This document shows positions 43,401 to 56,900 of a DNA stretch of 64,000 bases, in pieces. The stretch is from Branchiostoma floridae. Lineage: Eukaryota > Chordata > Leptocardii > Amphioxiformes > Branchiostomatidae. The stretch is from the NCBI RefSeq assembly GCF_000003815.2, contig NC_049983.1, forward strand, positions 3,788,706 through 3,852,705, given 5' to 3'. A program made the position numbers and the translations under genes. A model generated the notes under the pieces. The model saw only the letters and a list, made by a program, of their open reading frames with translations. It was not told the origin of the DNA and made no database searches. Positions within the stretch are counted from its first letter, which is position 1, and every line of letters begins with the position of its first letter.

Positions 43401-46337
43401 GGGGAAATTGGTTTTCTTTCGTTCTCCAGGTCATGACCTTTCGGACGTTCACCCCACAGAGCCGACATCTGCACCTGCGTCTAGCCGGCAGGAAGAGTTA
43501 ATTCAATTAATGGTTCAGCCAATCAGCGAAGAGGAAAGCGAAGGCTAATTAATATTCATAAGCGGGACCACACAATACGTTAACTTGAAGACTCAGGCCG
43601 TACAGACTTCTCGCCAGGATTTTTTCAAAGCGTCGGACAGGGGTCCGGGGGCCGCCGAATGTCCCTGGCGGGGTCCAGGGGCAGGGCCACTGTGGGGGGG
43701 ACCCAGGTGGGCGAAGCCCCCCCGGAAGCTCTTGCATTTTAGACTATTGAGAAGGCTTCTTTTATCAGTTTTTTTAGGGCCATATCTACGATAATCGTAG
43801 CAGTCACTTACTTCTCTTCAGCAGTTTGACTTTAGAATATTTCGGGTCAAAGCTTCAAAGACAACTAAAACCTCATAAACAACAAACTTTACTTAGCTCA
43901 ACAGTATACAAAAATATTGTACGGGTTGCCATCCTTAGTTGAAGCGCTTATTTATAGCGCTAGTATCTTCGCTGCGCCGTTAGCCGCCGTGCGACTTTTG
44001 TTGACGGTCTGATATCCCTACGTCGCCGCCTCGCTGATATTCCCACGGACATTTTTCAAGAAAAATACCCAGCAAAAACGCTGTTCTGCGTCAAATTCTA
44101 TTCTATAAAACATGTGGGACTCAGTGTTACAGTCTAAATATTTTGTAGAAGCACCGCTGTAGGAAAGAAGGTCCAAGCAATGTAAAACATCACGTAGCAT
44201 GAAGTTCGCTGTCAACTGGCACACAGCACATGACTGTTTGAAACTCTAAGTCTAATCAACAGCCGTGTTTGATTGATAGCCGGCGGTCCTTTGATGAAGT
44301 CGGCGAAAGGTGCGTTAGTTAGAAAATCTGCGTTTAGTTTTGATACGTAATTATAAGTTAGACAGTGGCGAGAATGATTATTTTCTCATCAATATTTCTC
44401 TTCAGAATTATTTGAACTTAATTATACATCTAAACAATTGGCTTACCTGTGCAATGTTTATATGATTAATGATCAGTGTACTGAAATCATGTGTAACGTA
44501 TGGCTCCTAGTCAATAGATCAGCATTTTCTCTATAGTGACCACCTGTCTATAGTGGCCACATTTCCTAGTGCTGTTGTTGTTTGACATAAACTTTGAACA
44601 TTTAAATTGTAAGTAACTTTAAACTGCCAGAGTTTCAGCCCAATAAAACACTCTCAGCGCCAGGGTATGAACAGACTGACCAGACAGACGAAAATAAATC
44701 CTCGAACAAGGTTCAATCGTATCTTCCGGGTCTGGCAGGAAGTTGTTAAACTAAAATAAGAATAGGCTCGATGGCTGATTGCATACAAAGTAAAACAGTT
44801 TAACAGTTTTACAGCTTGAAGAAAACAAACGCTCCTACAGTACCTGCACCTGCTTGATAATTATTAAATCGTATGCCCTACTTGAATAAAAAAAGTTCAC
44901 TGCAATAATGAATGTACCACATCACAAGGAGCTTATACTTTTTTAAACTTACACCTAGTTATCGTACTGAAAATTGTTAATGACATTACATGAAGTCATT
45001 CAACAATTTTCAGTCATGATGAAAATTTTCTGAATGGAAGGTGTGATTATTGTCATTTTCTGAAAAATAGAAGCAAGCTCTGTTTTTACCTGGAATCAAT
45101 TCACAATACCAGTCCACTTTGGGGGATAATGTACTGTTAATATGATGTTCCATTTTTGCGCAGGGGTGATTTGGAACAGTCCAATGTTGCGTGGGAAGGG
45201 GTATGGCTGAAATATGCTGTATTTGCTCTTAAGCAAATGTCGGCCTTTCTAGTTGCACATATTTTCTTTATCTGAGTGTCACACCATCAACAAAGATTAA
45301 ACTAAAAGTAAAAAAATGTCTGAAAATAAAAATTGAAGAAATAAAAAAAGTTTATTTTATAATCATTGTTACAAAATAACATTTTGAAGAAACATTCCAA
45401 CTTAGAATACCTTATTCACCACTTGTGCTATTTTCAATGTTGCAGAAACCAAGGTCATAGACACTGCCCCCTATCGAGAAATACCGGTACTGCAGAAAAT
45501 ATATGATTCTCTCGCGCATTACCGCGAGATTCGGCGTGAGTTGATGAATCCAACATGGCGGATCTTTTCGAGCCGATTGAACGCTATGCTTTGTTTTGGA
45601 ATGATTTTTTCGTTGCTGGAACATTAAAACAAGTTGACTACGGGTGAAAAATAGAGGAAAAGTATTGGTAACTTTTTAATTTGTTTGGTTGGTGGTTAAT
45701 TTCTGTGTTTTGATTGAGAATTTACGGAAGTAAGCGACTGTGTGTGTAGCATGTGACCTCGATGTTTTCGTCTTTGTTCAGCGCAACATTTCAAGATTTT
45801 TGGAAGGTTAAAGATGGTCTAAAACAAAAAGGATATATTTTTTTACGAGTCCAGTACCGAATCACTTGTGTTCCGCTATTTTTGGACCTGAACCAAAACG
45901 TTTTTGCAAGTCCAGAACTGGTCCTGCGTACCGGTACGCATCCCTAGTTATGTTTGGGTCATAGCGCTAGCGGCAGGGAAATCCGCGATGCCTCGTCCGA
46001 AATACAGCGGAAATATGGGCAGAAAATACCAAACTTTCAATATTTTTGGGGTCCCTGGTTAGTAAAGAAAGCCCCAATTTGAAAAAAAAAATAAACGTAC
46101 CGTCTAAAATAAGGACGTACCGGGTGGATTTTGAGGCGGAAAAAAATAAACGTACCGGTACGTTTATTTGAGAGGTGAGAGTATGTATGTGGGTGTTTGT
46201 GTGACTGTCTGTGTTTGTGTTTGTGCTACACTGTGTTGTGTCTTTGAGACACTATGTGTCTGACAGTGTGTAGTTTATGTGAGACTATGTGCATGTGTCT
46301 ACAGTGGACTACTACTATGTGCATGTGTGTGTGTGTC

Positions 46338-46400
<63 letters not shown>

Positions 46401-49400
46401 ATGTGTCTGCATGTGTACCACATGGGTGAGGCTGAGAACTTGTATTGATCACCCCTCATACACAGTGTACTAAACAGAAGTCTGTCTTCCCCCCCTTCAG
46501 TCAGGTGTTTGACAGTGAGGCCATGGCCCAGATCCCCCGACTCATACTCAACCAGTTCCGCTGGCTGGACAGGATCGTGGACAGTAAGGTACGGACTAAG
46601 ATGGCATTGTATAGAAGTTGGAGGGGCTGGAAACTGCTCATGCACTGCAGGCTTTTAGCTAGGATTTCATCATATCCAAATACTGTAAATGCATTTAAGT
46701 TGCGGGGATTTAATTTTGCGGTAGCGAGAAAAAGAACTTTTCGCGGTGGATTTAATTTCGTGGTAACACCGTATAGACTACAGTCTAATACTACTCTAGA
46801 AAAATGTTCGCGGTGGTTTTAAGTTCGCGGTGAAGTGGTCACCGAACATTAATCCACCGCGAACATTTCTGCATTTACAGTATATTGCCATGCATGCAGC
46901 GAGCAAGTATTGTAGATGGGTCTGCTGAAAAATGTTTGACATTCATAACTCTCTGAAACATACCATAAGATAATGTGTTGATGTGTTTCTCAGTTACTCT
47001 GTAGGAAGATGTTAGAGATGCTGGGGATCACCACACTGGGCATCCAGCGAGATATAATATCCTGTCTACCTGAGATAGTATAGGATAATGTGTTGATGTG
47101 TTTCCCTGAGATAGTATAAGATAATGTGTTGATGTGTTTCTCAGTTACTCTGTAGGAAGATGTTAGAGATGCTGGGCATCACTACACTGGACATCCAGCG
47201 AGACATCATCTCCTGTCTACCTGAGATAGTATAAGATAATGTGTTGATGTGTTTCCCTGAGATAGTATAACTATAAGATAATGAGTTGATGTGTTCCCCA
47301 GCTGTTATGTAGGAAGATGTTAGAGATGCTGGGGATCACTACACTGGACATCCAGCGGGACATCATCTCCTCTCTACCTGAGATAGTATAGGATAATGTG
47401 TTGATGTGTTTCCCTGAGATAGTATAAGATAATGTGTTGATGTGTTCCCTTGAGATAGTATAAGATAATGTGTTGATGTGTTCCCCTGAGATAGTATAAG
47501 ATAATGTGTTGATGTGTTCCCCTTAGATAGTATAAGATAAAGTGTTGATGTGTTCCCCAGCTGTTATGTAGGAAGATGTTAGAGATGCTGGGGATCACTA
47601 CACTGGACATCCAGAGAGACATCATCTCCTGTCTACCTGAGGTCATCGAGGACACTGAACACAACAACGTGGCCGCACAGCTCAAGTAAGGACAGTGTTG
47701 TAAATGCAAGATGTTTTTTGTTCCTGATTATGCGTAGGTCCCAATTGGTAAATGGTGACCTGCCAGGCAGTCCCTGGGTTGTTTTCTGGCACTTTTGAGC
47801 GTAACCCCTACATTGCCTTGTGCAATGCCCTGAAGCTACCAGGTAATATTCTGGCTGGGCCCTTGATTTTTTGTTTGCCTTGGATTTAAAATTAACCCGG
47901 GACCAGGCAAGAAATAGACTCCGTAACTTACCCTTGAGAACACTAAAAAGGTATCCGGCACTCCGACCAGTCGCCTTCATCACAATCAATAATGACTCAG
48001 AACGTAAACTGGCTTCAGTTACAAACAATTGTGATCTTAGTATGAATATGTGACGTCATCAATTGGTCAAACATACCATTATAAGTTAATTACGGCCCCC
48101 GACGCGTTTGACGAATTGCTGACGTCACGTATCAGTGTTGGAAGAAAGTTTTGCATTGTACTATAATAACTATCAACACAAATGAGCTTCCGTGAGACCT
48201 TTTTATGTCTTTTCTCTTGCAGAGACAAGTTGAATGACAGACAACTCATGGTGGCAGTCTTGGATGCTCTCTCTAACCTGAATGTTCGACCAGATCTTAT
48301 GACTGAGGTTAGTTCTTTACAAATAAAAGTCTACCATAATTCAGTTTTCTTACAATAATTAATTCTGTACCAATGAGTTTTGTACAATTTTTGGTAGTCA
48401 CTATGACGGTCATTTTTTTTTCTTTGGAAAGAAGGTTATGTTTTTGGTGCAGTTTGTGTGCATGTCTGTTTGTGAACATTTCAAATGGTCTGGAAAACAA
48501 ATTCAAGTTTGATTATCCCCCAAGCATCTGTCTAATTTAGTGCAGTGGAAGTTTTGGTTCTGACATCTCGTGTTCTACACATACAGTGGTGATGCCATTC
48601 TTTAGTGGTAGATAGCTCATTGGACATTGCAAGTGTTTGGGCCTCCAGATTGTTTTTTTGGGAACTGATTTTTGTTTACAACTTTGGGCGACAGACTGAT
48701 TTTGTTTAAAACAACAATAACTTAACGAAATCATTGACAGATCATCATTTTTATTGCTATGTAGGTAGCCTATTTACAAATAAATAAAGGTGATAACGTA
48801 CATGTACACTTACTGATATTGGTTAAGATGCCTATGAAAGCTAGGCCCCATCAACAATGATCAGTATTTGAGGTTTTGTTCTTATTCTATCCTCCTGATA
48901 TTGTTCTCTGTATCAGATCCGTCTGGCTGTTCTACGGAAGGTTCCCGGAGTAGAGCTACAGGACCTGCCGGTGGTGGTCAAGTTTCTACTGCAGTCTGTC
49001 TCTACCTATGATGCTGTGGAGGTACTCAAAATATTGTGTTCAATCATAAATCAATAGGATATAATATATATGTCAGGGTAGAGACTCTGACCCAGTAGAG
49101 TCAGTGATAATACCGGTAGAGAACCTGATCGGAGTTCCTATTGATCAGTGTTCTAGCCAGGCATGTGTCTTTGGACTTTTTTAGGACGTTGAATGTGTCC
49201 AAAAAAGTTTAAAATGGGACTACTCTGATATGTGTCATTGCTCCACTGAAAAGCAGTGCAAGAGCACTGAGCTTGGACCACCCTGGATAAAGATTACAGA
49301 AATAAATAAATAAATAAAATAGACTGGAATCTTAGAAAAACAGATTAGTTTTGAAAAGAAGAAAGCCGATGGAGATCTTTACTGGAAGAGATTCCGATCA

Positions 49401-52400
49401 GGGTCTCTGTGAATAAGAACTTAGAATGAGATCTCTACTGGCAGAATTGCCGATTCTATCAGATCGGAGTCTCTACCATTACATGTACATGTCTAAATAT
49501 ATTTCATGCAATCATGTACATCTCGCAAACATCATTTAGGATCAACAGTGAACTGAAATTGCCAACACAAAAATTTTTAACTGATCATCTACTCCAATCT
49601 TTATCAAGTAATCAGCAATACACTGCTTCTTTGGCGTCATGTTATGCAGATATACAATGTGTAGAAGACATGACTCGATAAGCAGTGGATTGCACATTGC
49701 ACAAATTGTTGTAACTTGTAGTCTATAGTGCCATGCACCATCTCTGAGGGATGGATCTACTAGTAATGCCATGATGTACATAATATTATACAATTGATGG
49801 CTTCTTTAATTCCTCTTGCAAGGAAGTCTTTCCAGATCTAAAAATAAGTCTTAGTGTCTGGGCATTTCTCTTTATGTACATCTATAACTACCGACTTGAC
49901 ACTTGACTCTGTGACTTTTGTTTCTTGGCTAGGTTGTACGAGAATTACGGGACCAGCTAGACTTGACACCAGGTCTGTCTGCAGACAGGGGAGCTGCAGC
50001 AGGGAAGTAAGTCTGGACTTTTTCATCTACAGGACTGCAACCCTTCACAGTAGTGTGTAGTGCAGTACTGTAAAAGTTGGTTTCTGTTTGAGATTGTTAA
50101 AAGCAATGCCACGGCCCAAGGAATAGTCATTGTACAGTTTTGTAGTCCAACACTGCAGAGTTAAGCCAGCATAGATTTCGCACTTGTGGTGTAGTGCTTT
50201 AGTACCACTGGCTTTAGAAATAGGGTTGGACAGGTTTTCTAAAATTCACTTGTCCTATCGGGCAAGCAATTAAAAGGTATTACTTGCCAAAACCAACTTT
50301 TCACTTGCCCAACCTAAAATTTCACCTTTGTATGCGTTTTCACTGCCAGCAATGGAATTCCTATTGTTGCCTCTATTTTTTTTCTATTTTTAACATTGCT
50401 TGCTGTCATAGCTGTAAAATGTGACAAGTATATCAAAATCTCACTCAATTAAAAAAATCTTACATGTACTTCAAGCCCCATTGAGCAAGTGGAGTAGGCC
50501 ATTTCCTGGACAATAGGGCTAGTGGACTTGTCCAACCCTGAGAATACTGAAAAGTTCAGCAGCAGCTGTCTGCCATGCTGTTCTCATCTAGTGGGAGGCA
50601 GCCAGGAACGGAAATGTGGCACTTGTTGTACTTTGTTTGCGAAGCTTTGTACCATAACTTGCATTTCTGTATTAAAAGTAAAGTTGAACTACATGTACAA
50701 AATCTATGTGTTTCTCTTAGCTCTTCCCGTGGCAGTGAGGCCCTGATACTGGACGCCATACGGTCAGGTATCACCTTCCAGAAGGCTATTGCTGAAGCCT
50801 GGATAAAGGTATGATTGTGATGTTTTTTGTGTGTGGCATGGGTGGGTGTGTGTGGGTGGTAGTAGGTGGGTGTGGGTGGATGTGGGTGGGTGGATGTATG
50901 GGTGGGGGCATGATTATCACAATCATTTAAACTCCATGTCAGGTTCACGGATTCATGTTCAGGTTCCGATCCGGACTTAGGAGTCTGGACCTGATAAATC
51001 CAGACCTGAACCCATGGCTGACATTTGTGGTAGAAAGAATTTGAGTTACTTGTAAAAATTGCATGTTGGTATGAATTTTGCTTGCAGATTGAGAAATATA
51101 CAAAACGTATATAAAAAGATCATAATATCGTTGAAGATGCAAGTATACAAAAGTAACGGGTTCCGCACTGGTGTTCCAGTGCTGAATCAATGGGTCGAAT
51201 CGGCCTCAGCACTGGTTTTCTAGTGCTGAAGAAACGTCAGCACTGGTTTTCCAGTGCTGAACGGCCTTGTTGCAGTGCTGAAGCTCCCTCAGCACTGGAA
51301 TTCCAGTGCTTAACTTTTCCGAGCACTGGTTTTCCAGTGCTGAACTTTTCCGAGCACTGGTTTTCCAGTGCTGAACTATTCCGAGCACTGGGGTTTTCCA
51401 GTGCTGAACTGCCGTCAGCACTCGGGTACCAGTGCTGAACTCGCGGCGGAGAGGCGGCGAGCCAGTTCAAAGGTCATTCAGCACTGGTTACCCAGTGCTG
51501 AAACCGGCGTCAGCACTGGAACCGAGTGCTGATATACAAAAGTAACGGGTTCCGCACTGGATTTTCCAGTGCTCGGGAACTTTTCAGCACTGGAAGACCA
51601 GTGCTGAAAAAACGTCAGCTCTGGGCTTCCAGTGCTGACGATTATAAAGCACTGGAACGTTCCAGTGCTGAACGTAATATTCATTCGTAGCATGCGTCCG
51701 TACGGCTGAGTTATTTCCTTTCGACTTGTTACCTTGTTTGGCGGAGATTGACATTACACATGACATTGACAACAACAGTTTTATTTAATAATGAAAGAAT
51801 AAAAAGAGGCCATGACTTTGAGCTTTTATTGAATTGTGTGAATGTGATAGATATAGCCCTTTCGGGAATCATTTCGGTGGCCCTGAAAAGGGCCGGGGTA
51901 ATTGTAGACAGCAGATCAGTCTTCGTTGTTATTCGTGTCTTTATTTTAAAGACGTTCGTTATTTTAAAGACGCTACTTTGCCGCACAAGAATGTATTATC
52001 CACTTGTAACTACCTACTGTTCGTAAAAACAAGTGAATTCTCTTTACCACGCCGATAGAACTCTTGTAACTAACAATAGGTAGTTACAGATAGACAACTT
52101 ATAGGTGATGATTTGTTCATTTTGAATTTTTACCGGGGTGCCATTTATGTATTTTTTTTCTCAGTCTGTATATATTTTTTTTCTGATGCACTACGTATAA
52201 ATATGTTTTGTTCCTTAGATTAGAGATTTTGCGTTTTTAGTAGTTCTTTTCACCAACTTCATCAGGCTCCCTTTATACATTTTTCAAACAATTGAATAAT
52301 TGTATAGGGAAAGAAGAGATATAGTTTAGGCACATTACGTGAAAAAAGTTTGGTACAAATAATATAACGTCACTTGAAGTTGCTCTTGTTGTTTTATTGT

Positions 52401-53922
52401 GCGTGCGTGTGTTTGGCAGTGTGTGTGTGTGTGTTTGGCAGTTTCTTTGGTAGGCTCAGTCGTCCGTGCAGCTCACGGTTTAAAGTCGACACAACAAGTG
52501 CGGTCCCTCTTGTTGTAACTAAATTGGGACCTTCCAATGACCTTTGGCCAAGAAAATTAAACGTTAGACAATGGTGTTACATGTGAGGTGAATGAGTAAT
52601 GGACCATGTTTACGGCTCGAGCTGCGGTAGATATCTATGTATATAACGTTACCACAGTTGTTTTGACAAGTTACTAACGTGATTGAAGACGTTTTAGACA
52701 GGTTAATTTCGTTATAATTGTAAACAGCAGCTCATGCCGCCTTGAGTCAGCACTCGGTTTCCAGTGCGGAATATTTGTCAGCACTGGATTTCCAGAGCTG
52801 AAACGTCCTCAGCACTGGATTTCCAGTGCTGAAACGTCCCCAGCACTGGATTTCCAGTGCTGAAACGTCCTCAGCACTGGATTTCCAGTGCTGACAGGAG
52901 GACATTCAGTGCTGAAGCTGCCTCAGCACTGGATTTCCAGTGCTGACGGCGGCTCAGCACTGGACTTCCAGTGCTGACGACTACTTCTGCACTGGTGTTC
53001 CAGTGCTGACAGAGGAGACCGTTACTTTTGTATATTTGCGTTGAAGATCATAATAAAAGTACACTATGTAGTTAACATAAAGTAAACACAAAAACAGCAA
53101 TGTTTGCATCTTTTTCCAGCAAAAATTTCACAATCTATTGTAAGGTTTTGTAAGGTCAGCATTGTTTGTTGCTTGTTTCCTCTACTAGGCTGTAGAAAAT
53201 GTCCCAAATGCAGCAGAACACAAGGTAAGAAACAATCAGTTCTAGTTTCAACATTTAAAAGGAAGGTAAAGGTGCACTTAAGTCCAGAAAAGTATCTGTC
53301 ACAGTGTTTTTTTTTCCAGTAGAATCTACCTGCGGTTAGGCTGGTACCTTGGACGATATGAAATACACTGTGTTGTATATATATATTTATTTTTCATTTC
53401 CACCTGAATAAACACGAATTTCATTCCAAAGTGCACCAGAGGCTGAAAGAATTTTGTGTCCTTGAACAATAATCTGAATCAGTCTAAATCGACAGTTTGG
53501 GCATAAATGTCGAGTGAAAAGTGCACTAAGAAGGCCAATGTATGATAAGATATCGAAGACCACCTATTAACAAGATGGCTTTTTCCTTACTGCACCTGAC
53601 ATACATTCAGTTTGTAATTTCCGTAACATATAAATTGCATTCAGCCATTGTTTAAAAGATTGTTCGGATCACAGTTCGGATCCCATCTTTTGAGGAAACA
53701 TGGACCGAGGTTAATGCTCATTTCAGTCTTTTTGTTGATGTTTTCTAGGATATAGATGTTCTTGTTCTGCTGTTGCTCCACTCTACTGCGGTGAGTAAGA
53801 CACGGCGCAGGGCCGTGGAGGGGCTGCTGAGGGCGAAGGTTCGCGCTGGTAGGTTCACTCACGACCTGCTTAGGAAAACCTTCACTACTCATGCACAGGT
53901 TAGTAGGAAGGGGATATCATTT

Positions 53923-53964
<42 letters not shown>

Positions 53965-56900
53965 TGTGTGTACATGTGTGTGACTGTGTGTGTTTGTGTA
54001 CATGTGTGTGTGTGTGTTGAATGTGTTTGTGTGTGCATGCATGTGTGTTAAATGTTTGTGTGTGTGTGTGTTAAATGTGTGTGTTTGTATGTGTGTGTGT
54101 TTGTGTAAAACTATGTGTGTGTGTATGTGTGTATCTGACTGTGTGTGTGTGTGTGTGTGTGTGTGTTCATCCGTGCGTGTTTGGATGTGTGTTAATGAAC
54201 TACAAAAAGATAATTAGTCTGGAAACTCTGATATAATACAGAGGTATGATCTTCGAACACCTGACAGTCTGTATATCATTTGTTTTTATTAATAAATGAT
54301 TTGTCACAAATACTTGGTGATTTTTGTTTAAAATCAAGTTCTGAACTATGCAATAAACTTGGTATTCAGAACTGCTTTGGTCAAGATACTAACTACAGTA
54401 CATGTATGTGTAGGGACAAGTGTAGATTTTATTAACCATAACTGTGTTGTATGTTGGCTCCAGATCCTACGTGAGTACTTCCAGTCAGTGTTGACCATAT
54501 CAGAGGTTCTCCTGCGGTCCCCAGAGCCAGCTGTGGAGTTGTTTGGGTGCCACATGTACCAGGAAGCCTTCAGTGCTTTTGACATGTACTGTAGACAGGT
54601 ATGGGATTAACAAAGTTCTTTATTCACAATTACTGCGATACATTCATTTGTGGAGATTTAGATAAAGCGGTAGCAGGGAAATGGAGTTTTGCATTGGTTT
54701 TGAGTTCACGGTAGCGCCATCTACTGTAGTGTCACATACTGCCGTGGAAAAATATTCACAGTGGTTTTAGGTTCACTGAGAATTGGCAACACGAACATAA
54801 AACCACAGTGAACATTACTGCATTTACAGTACATGTTTTTCCAGAGCCGAAGTTTCGATCTGTCATCTTCATGGTCATAATGACTGGATCACGTTACACC
54901 ATGGGCTGGAGTTTAGGGTCCTATAGTTTTGGCATGTTGACGGGAATTGCATGATTTGTCATTTAGGATGATGACTAAAGCCGGTGATTTCATGTATGAG
55001 GAAGGTTCAGGCATCAAACCTCTGCACGTAAATGAGCTCAACATACTTATCAAGAAGGGTTGACCTGGTGTGCTCGGCAAAATACACCAGTCATGCTAAC
55101 TAAAATGAAAAGCGTCAATTTTTGCCCTTACATGTAGGTTTGACCATTTTACACACATCTTAATTCATGGGCCTCCCAAAAACATCAATTATGACAATGC
55201 TATCACTGTGGTGAAGACAATTCAATGTTTAAATTCATTGTGGGACAAGTATCTTTTTTTGTAACATCAAATGACCCAAATTGTGCTTGGTATACAGGAG
55301 GTGGTTGGTTCCCTGGTGACCCACATTGGGAGCGGAGTGACCAGTGAGGTGGACTCAGCGCTGGACGTGTTGTGCCAGCTGGTCAGGGACATGCCGTCCG
55401 CCATGGCACCATTCTCTGTCTTCATCAAGGTGAGAATCAAGGGCTTTCCCTTGCAAACCTTGCACTTATGAATGACTTACGTGGACCATAGTCCTCTTTT
55501 CACCCACAGTAAGTCAGGGAGGACTGAAGCCTTACTCTGGATAATAGTTCACCAATCCTAACACCGACCCCAGTTCAGTGTAAGGCGGTGAGACCGAGAC
55601 AGGGGGCGACACAGGTTACCTGGCACCCATTACCCACTACTGCAGTCACATGGTTTCAAAGTCACATGTGGTTCCGATGCCTGCAGTAGAAGGGTCCATT
55701 ATGTGAACAAGGCGAATGGAATCCAACTTTTTCAATTGACATAAAGTTCCAACTAATAAGGTCATTTACCAACACAGATAAACTCAATGCTATTGTTCTG
55801 TTTCTAATACCACAGGGAGTTCTGGACTACCTGGACAACCTGACAGTTTCAAATTGTGTGATAGAATTTCTGTTTTTAGTTGAGAACATGTTCATTATGT
55901 CTTTTAAACAAACACAGATGAACTTTCATGCTTATTGTTATGATACCACAGGGAGTTCTGGACTACCTGGACAACCTGACAGTTTCAAATTGTGTGATAG
56001 AATTTCTGTTTTTAGTTGAGAACATGTTCATTATGTCTTTTAAACAAACACAGATGAACTTTCATGCTTATTGTTATGATACCACAGGGAGTTCTGGACT
56101 ACCTGGACAACCTGACAGTTTCAAATTGTGTGATAGAATTTCTGTTTTTAGTTGAGAACATGTTCATTATGTGTTTAAACCAACACAGATGAACTCAATG
56201 CTATTGTTCTGTTTCTGATATACCACAGGGAGTTCTGGACTACCTGGACAACCTGACGGTAGCACAGATCCGTAAGCTGTTCTCCATGCTGGGTACCCTG
56301 GCGTTCTCCGGTACTCAGGACGGAGCACACATCCAGGACGACATGCACATCCTCATCAGGAAACAGCTGTCCAACACTACACCCAAGTACGCTGGACACG
56401 ATTCCACTCATAATATTCTGTACTACCTTTTTCCGAGAATGATAAATTACAGTAACTGGATTTTGTTTTGTGGCGATTTGATTTTGTAGCAGGGTCGAAA
56501 TGTAGTATTTGTGGTGTTATTGAGTTCACAATTGCAAGTTTTAACAAATAACCTTTTCCAGCATGATCACATGTACAATGTACATGTAGGCACCTTCTAA
56601 AATCTTAATGGAGCAAGTAATAATGATGTTTGTGCAGTCTGTTCTCAATACATGTAGTTCATGCACCTACATGTACATGTACATGTACACTTGTACATGT
56701 ACATGTGTGCATTCAGGTACAGAACTGACTATGTGTACTGCTAATATATTATGGAAAAAAATATTTCGTACCCAACAAGAAATATTATTTCTTCCATGTT
56801 TTGACTTTGCATGACTGTAAACTGTTTTAAAATGGTCCGTTATTGTGTTTTGCAGATACAAGAGAATGGGGGTGATTGGGGCCATCATGGTGGTTCGAAG

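Larger units (their letters stand above)
41661..46183. mobile_element. 4.5-kb TIR element inserted in a TG tract
   Basis: The left end is TACTCTCACCTCTCAAATAG (41661) and the right end TTATTTGAGAGGTGAGAGTA (46164-46183), a 19-bp exact inverted match with TA at both borders. Subterminal AAAAGTACCCCCC and AAACGTACC repeats are also inverted. TG-rich microsatellite flanks both sides, so the empty site can be reconstructed. No transposase was found. The interior is a mosaic of other repeats and one promoter-like block. Confidence 0.8.
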
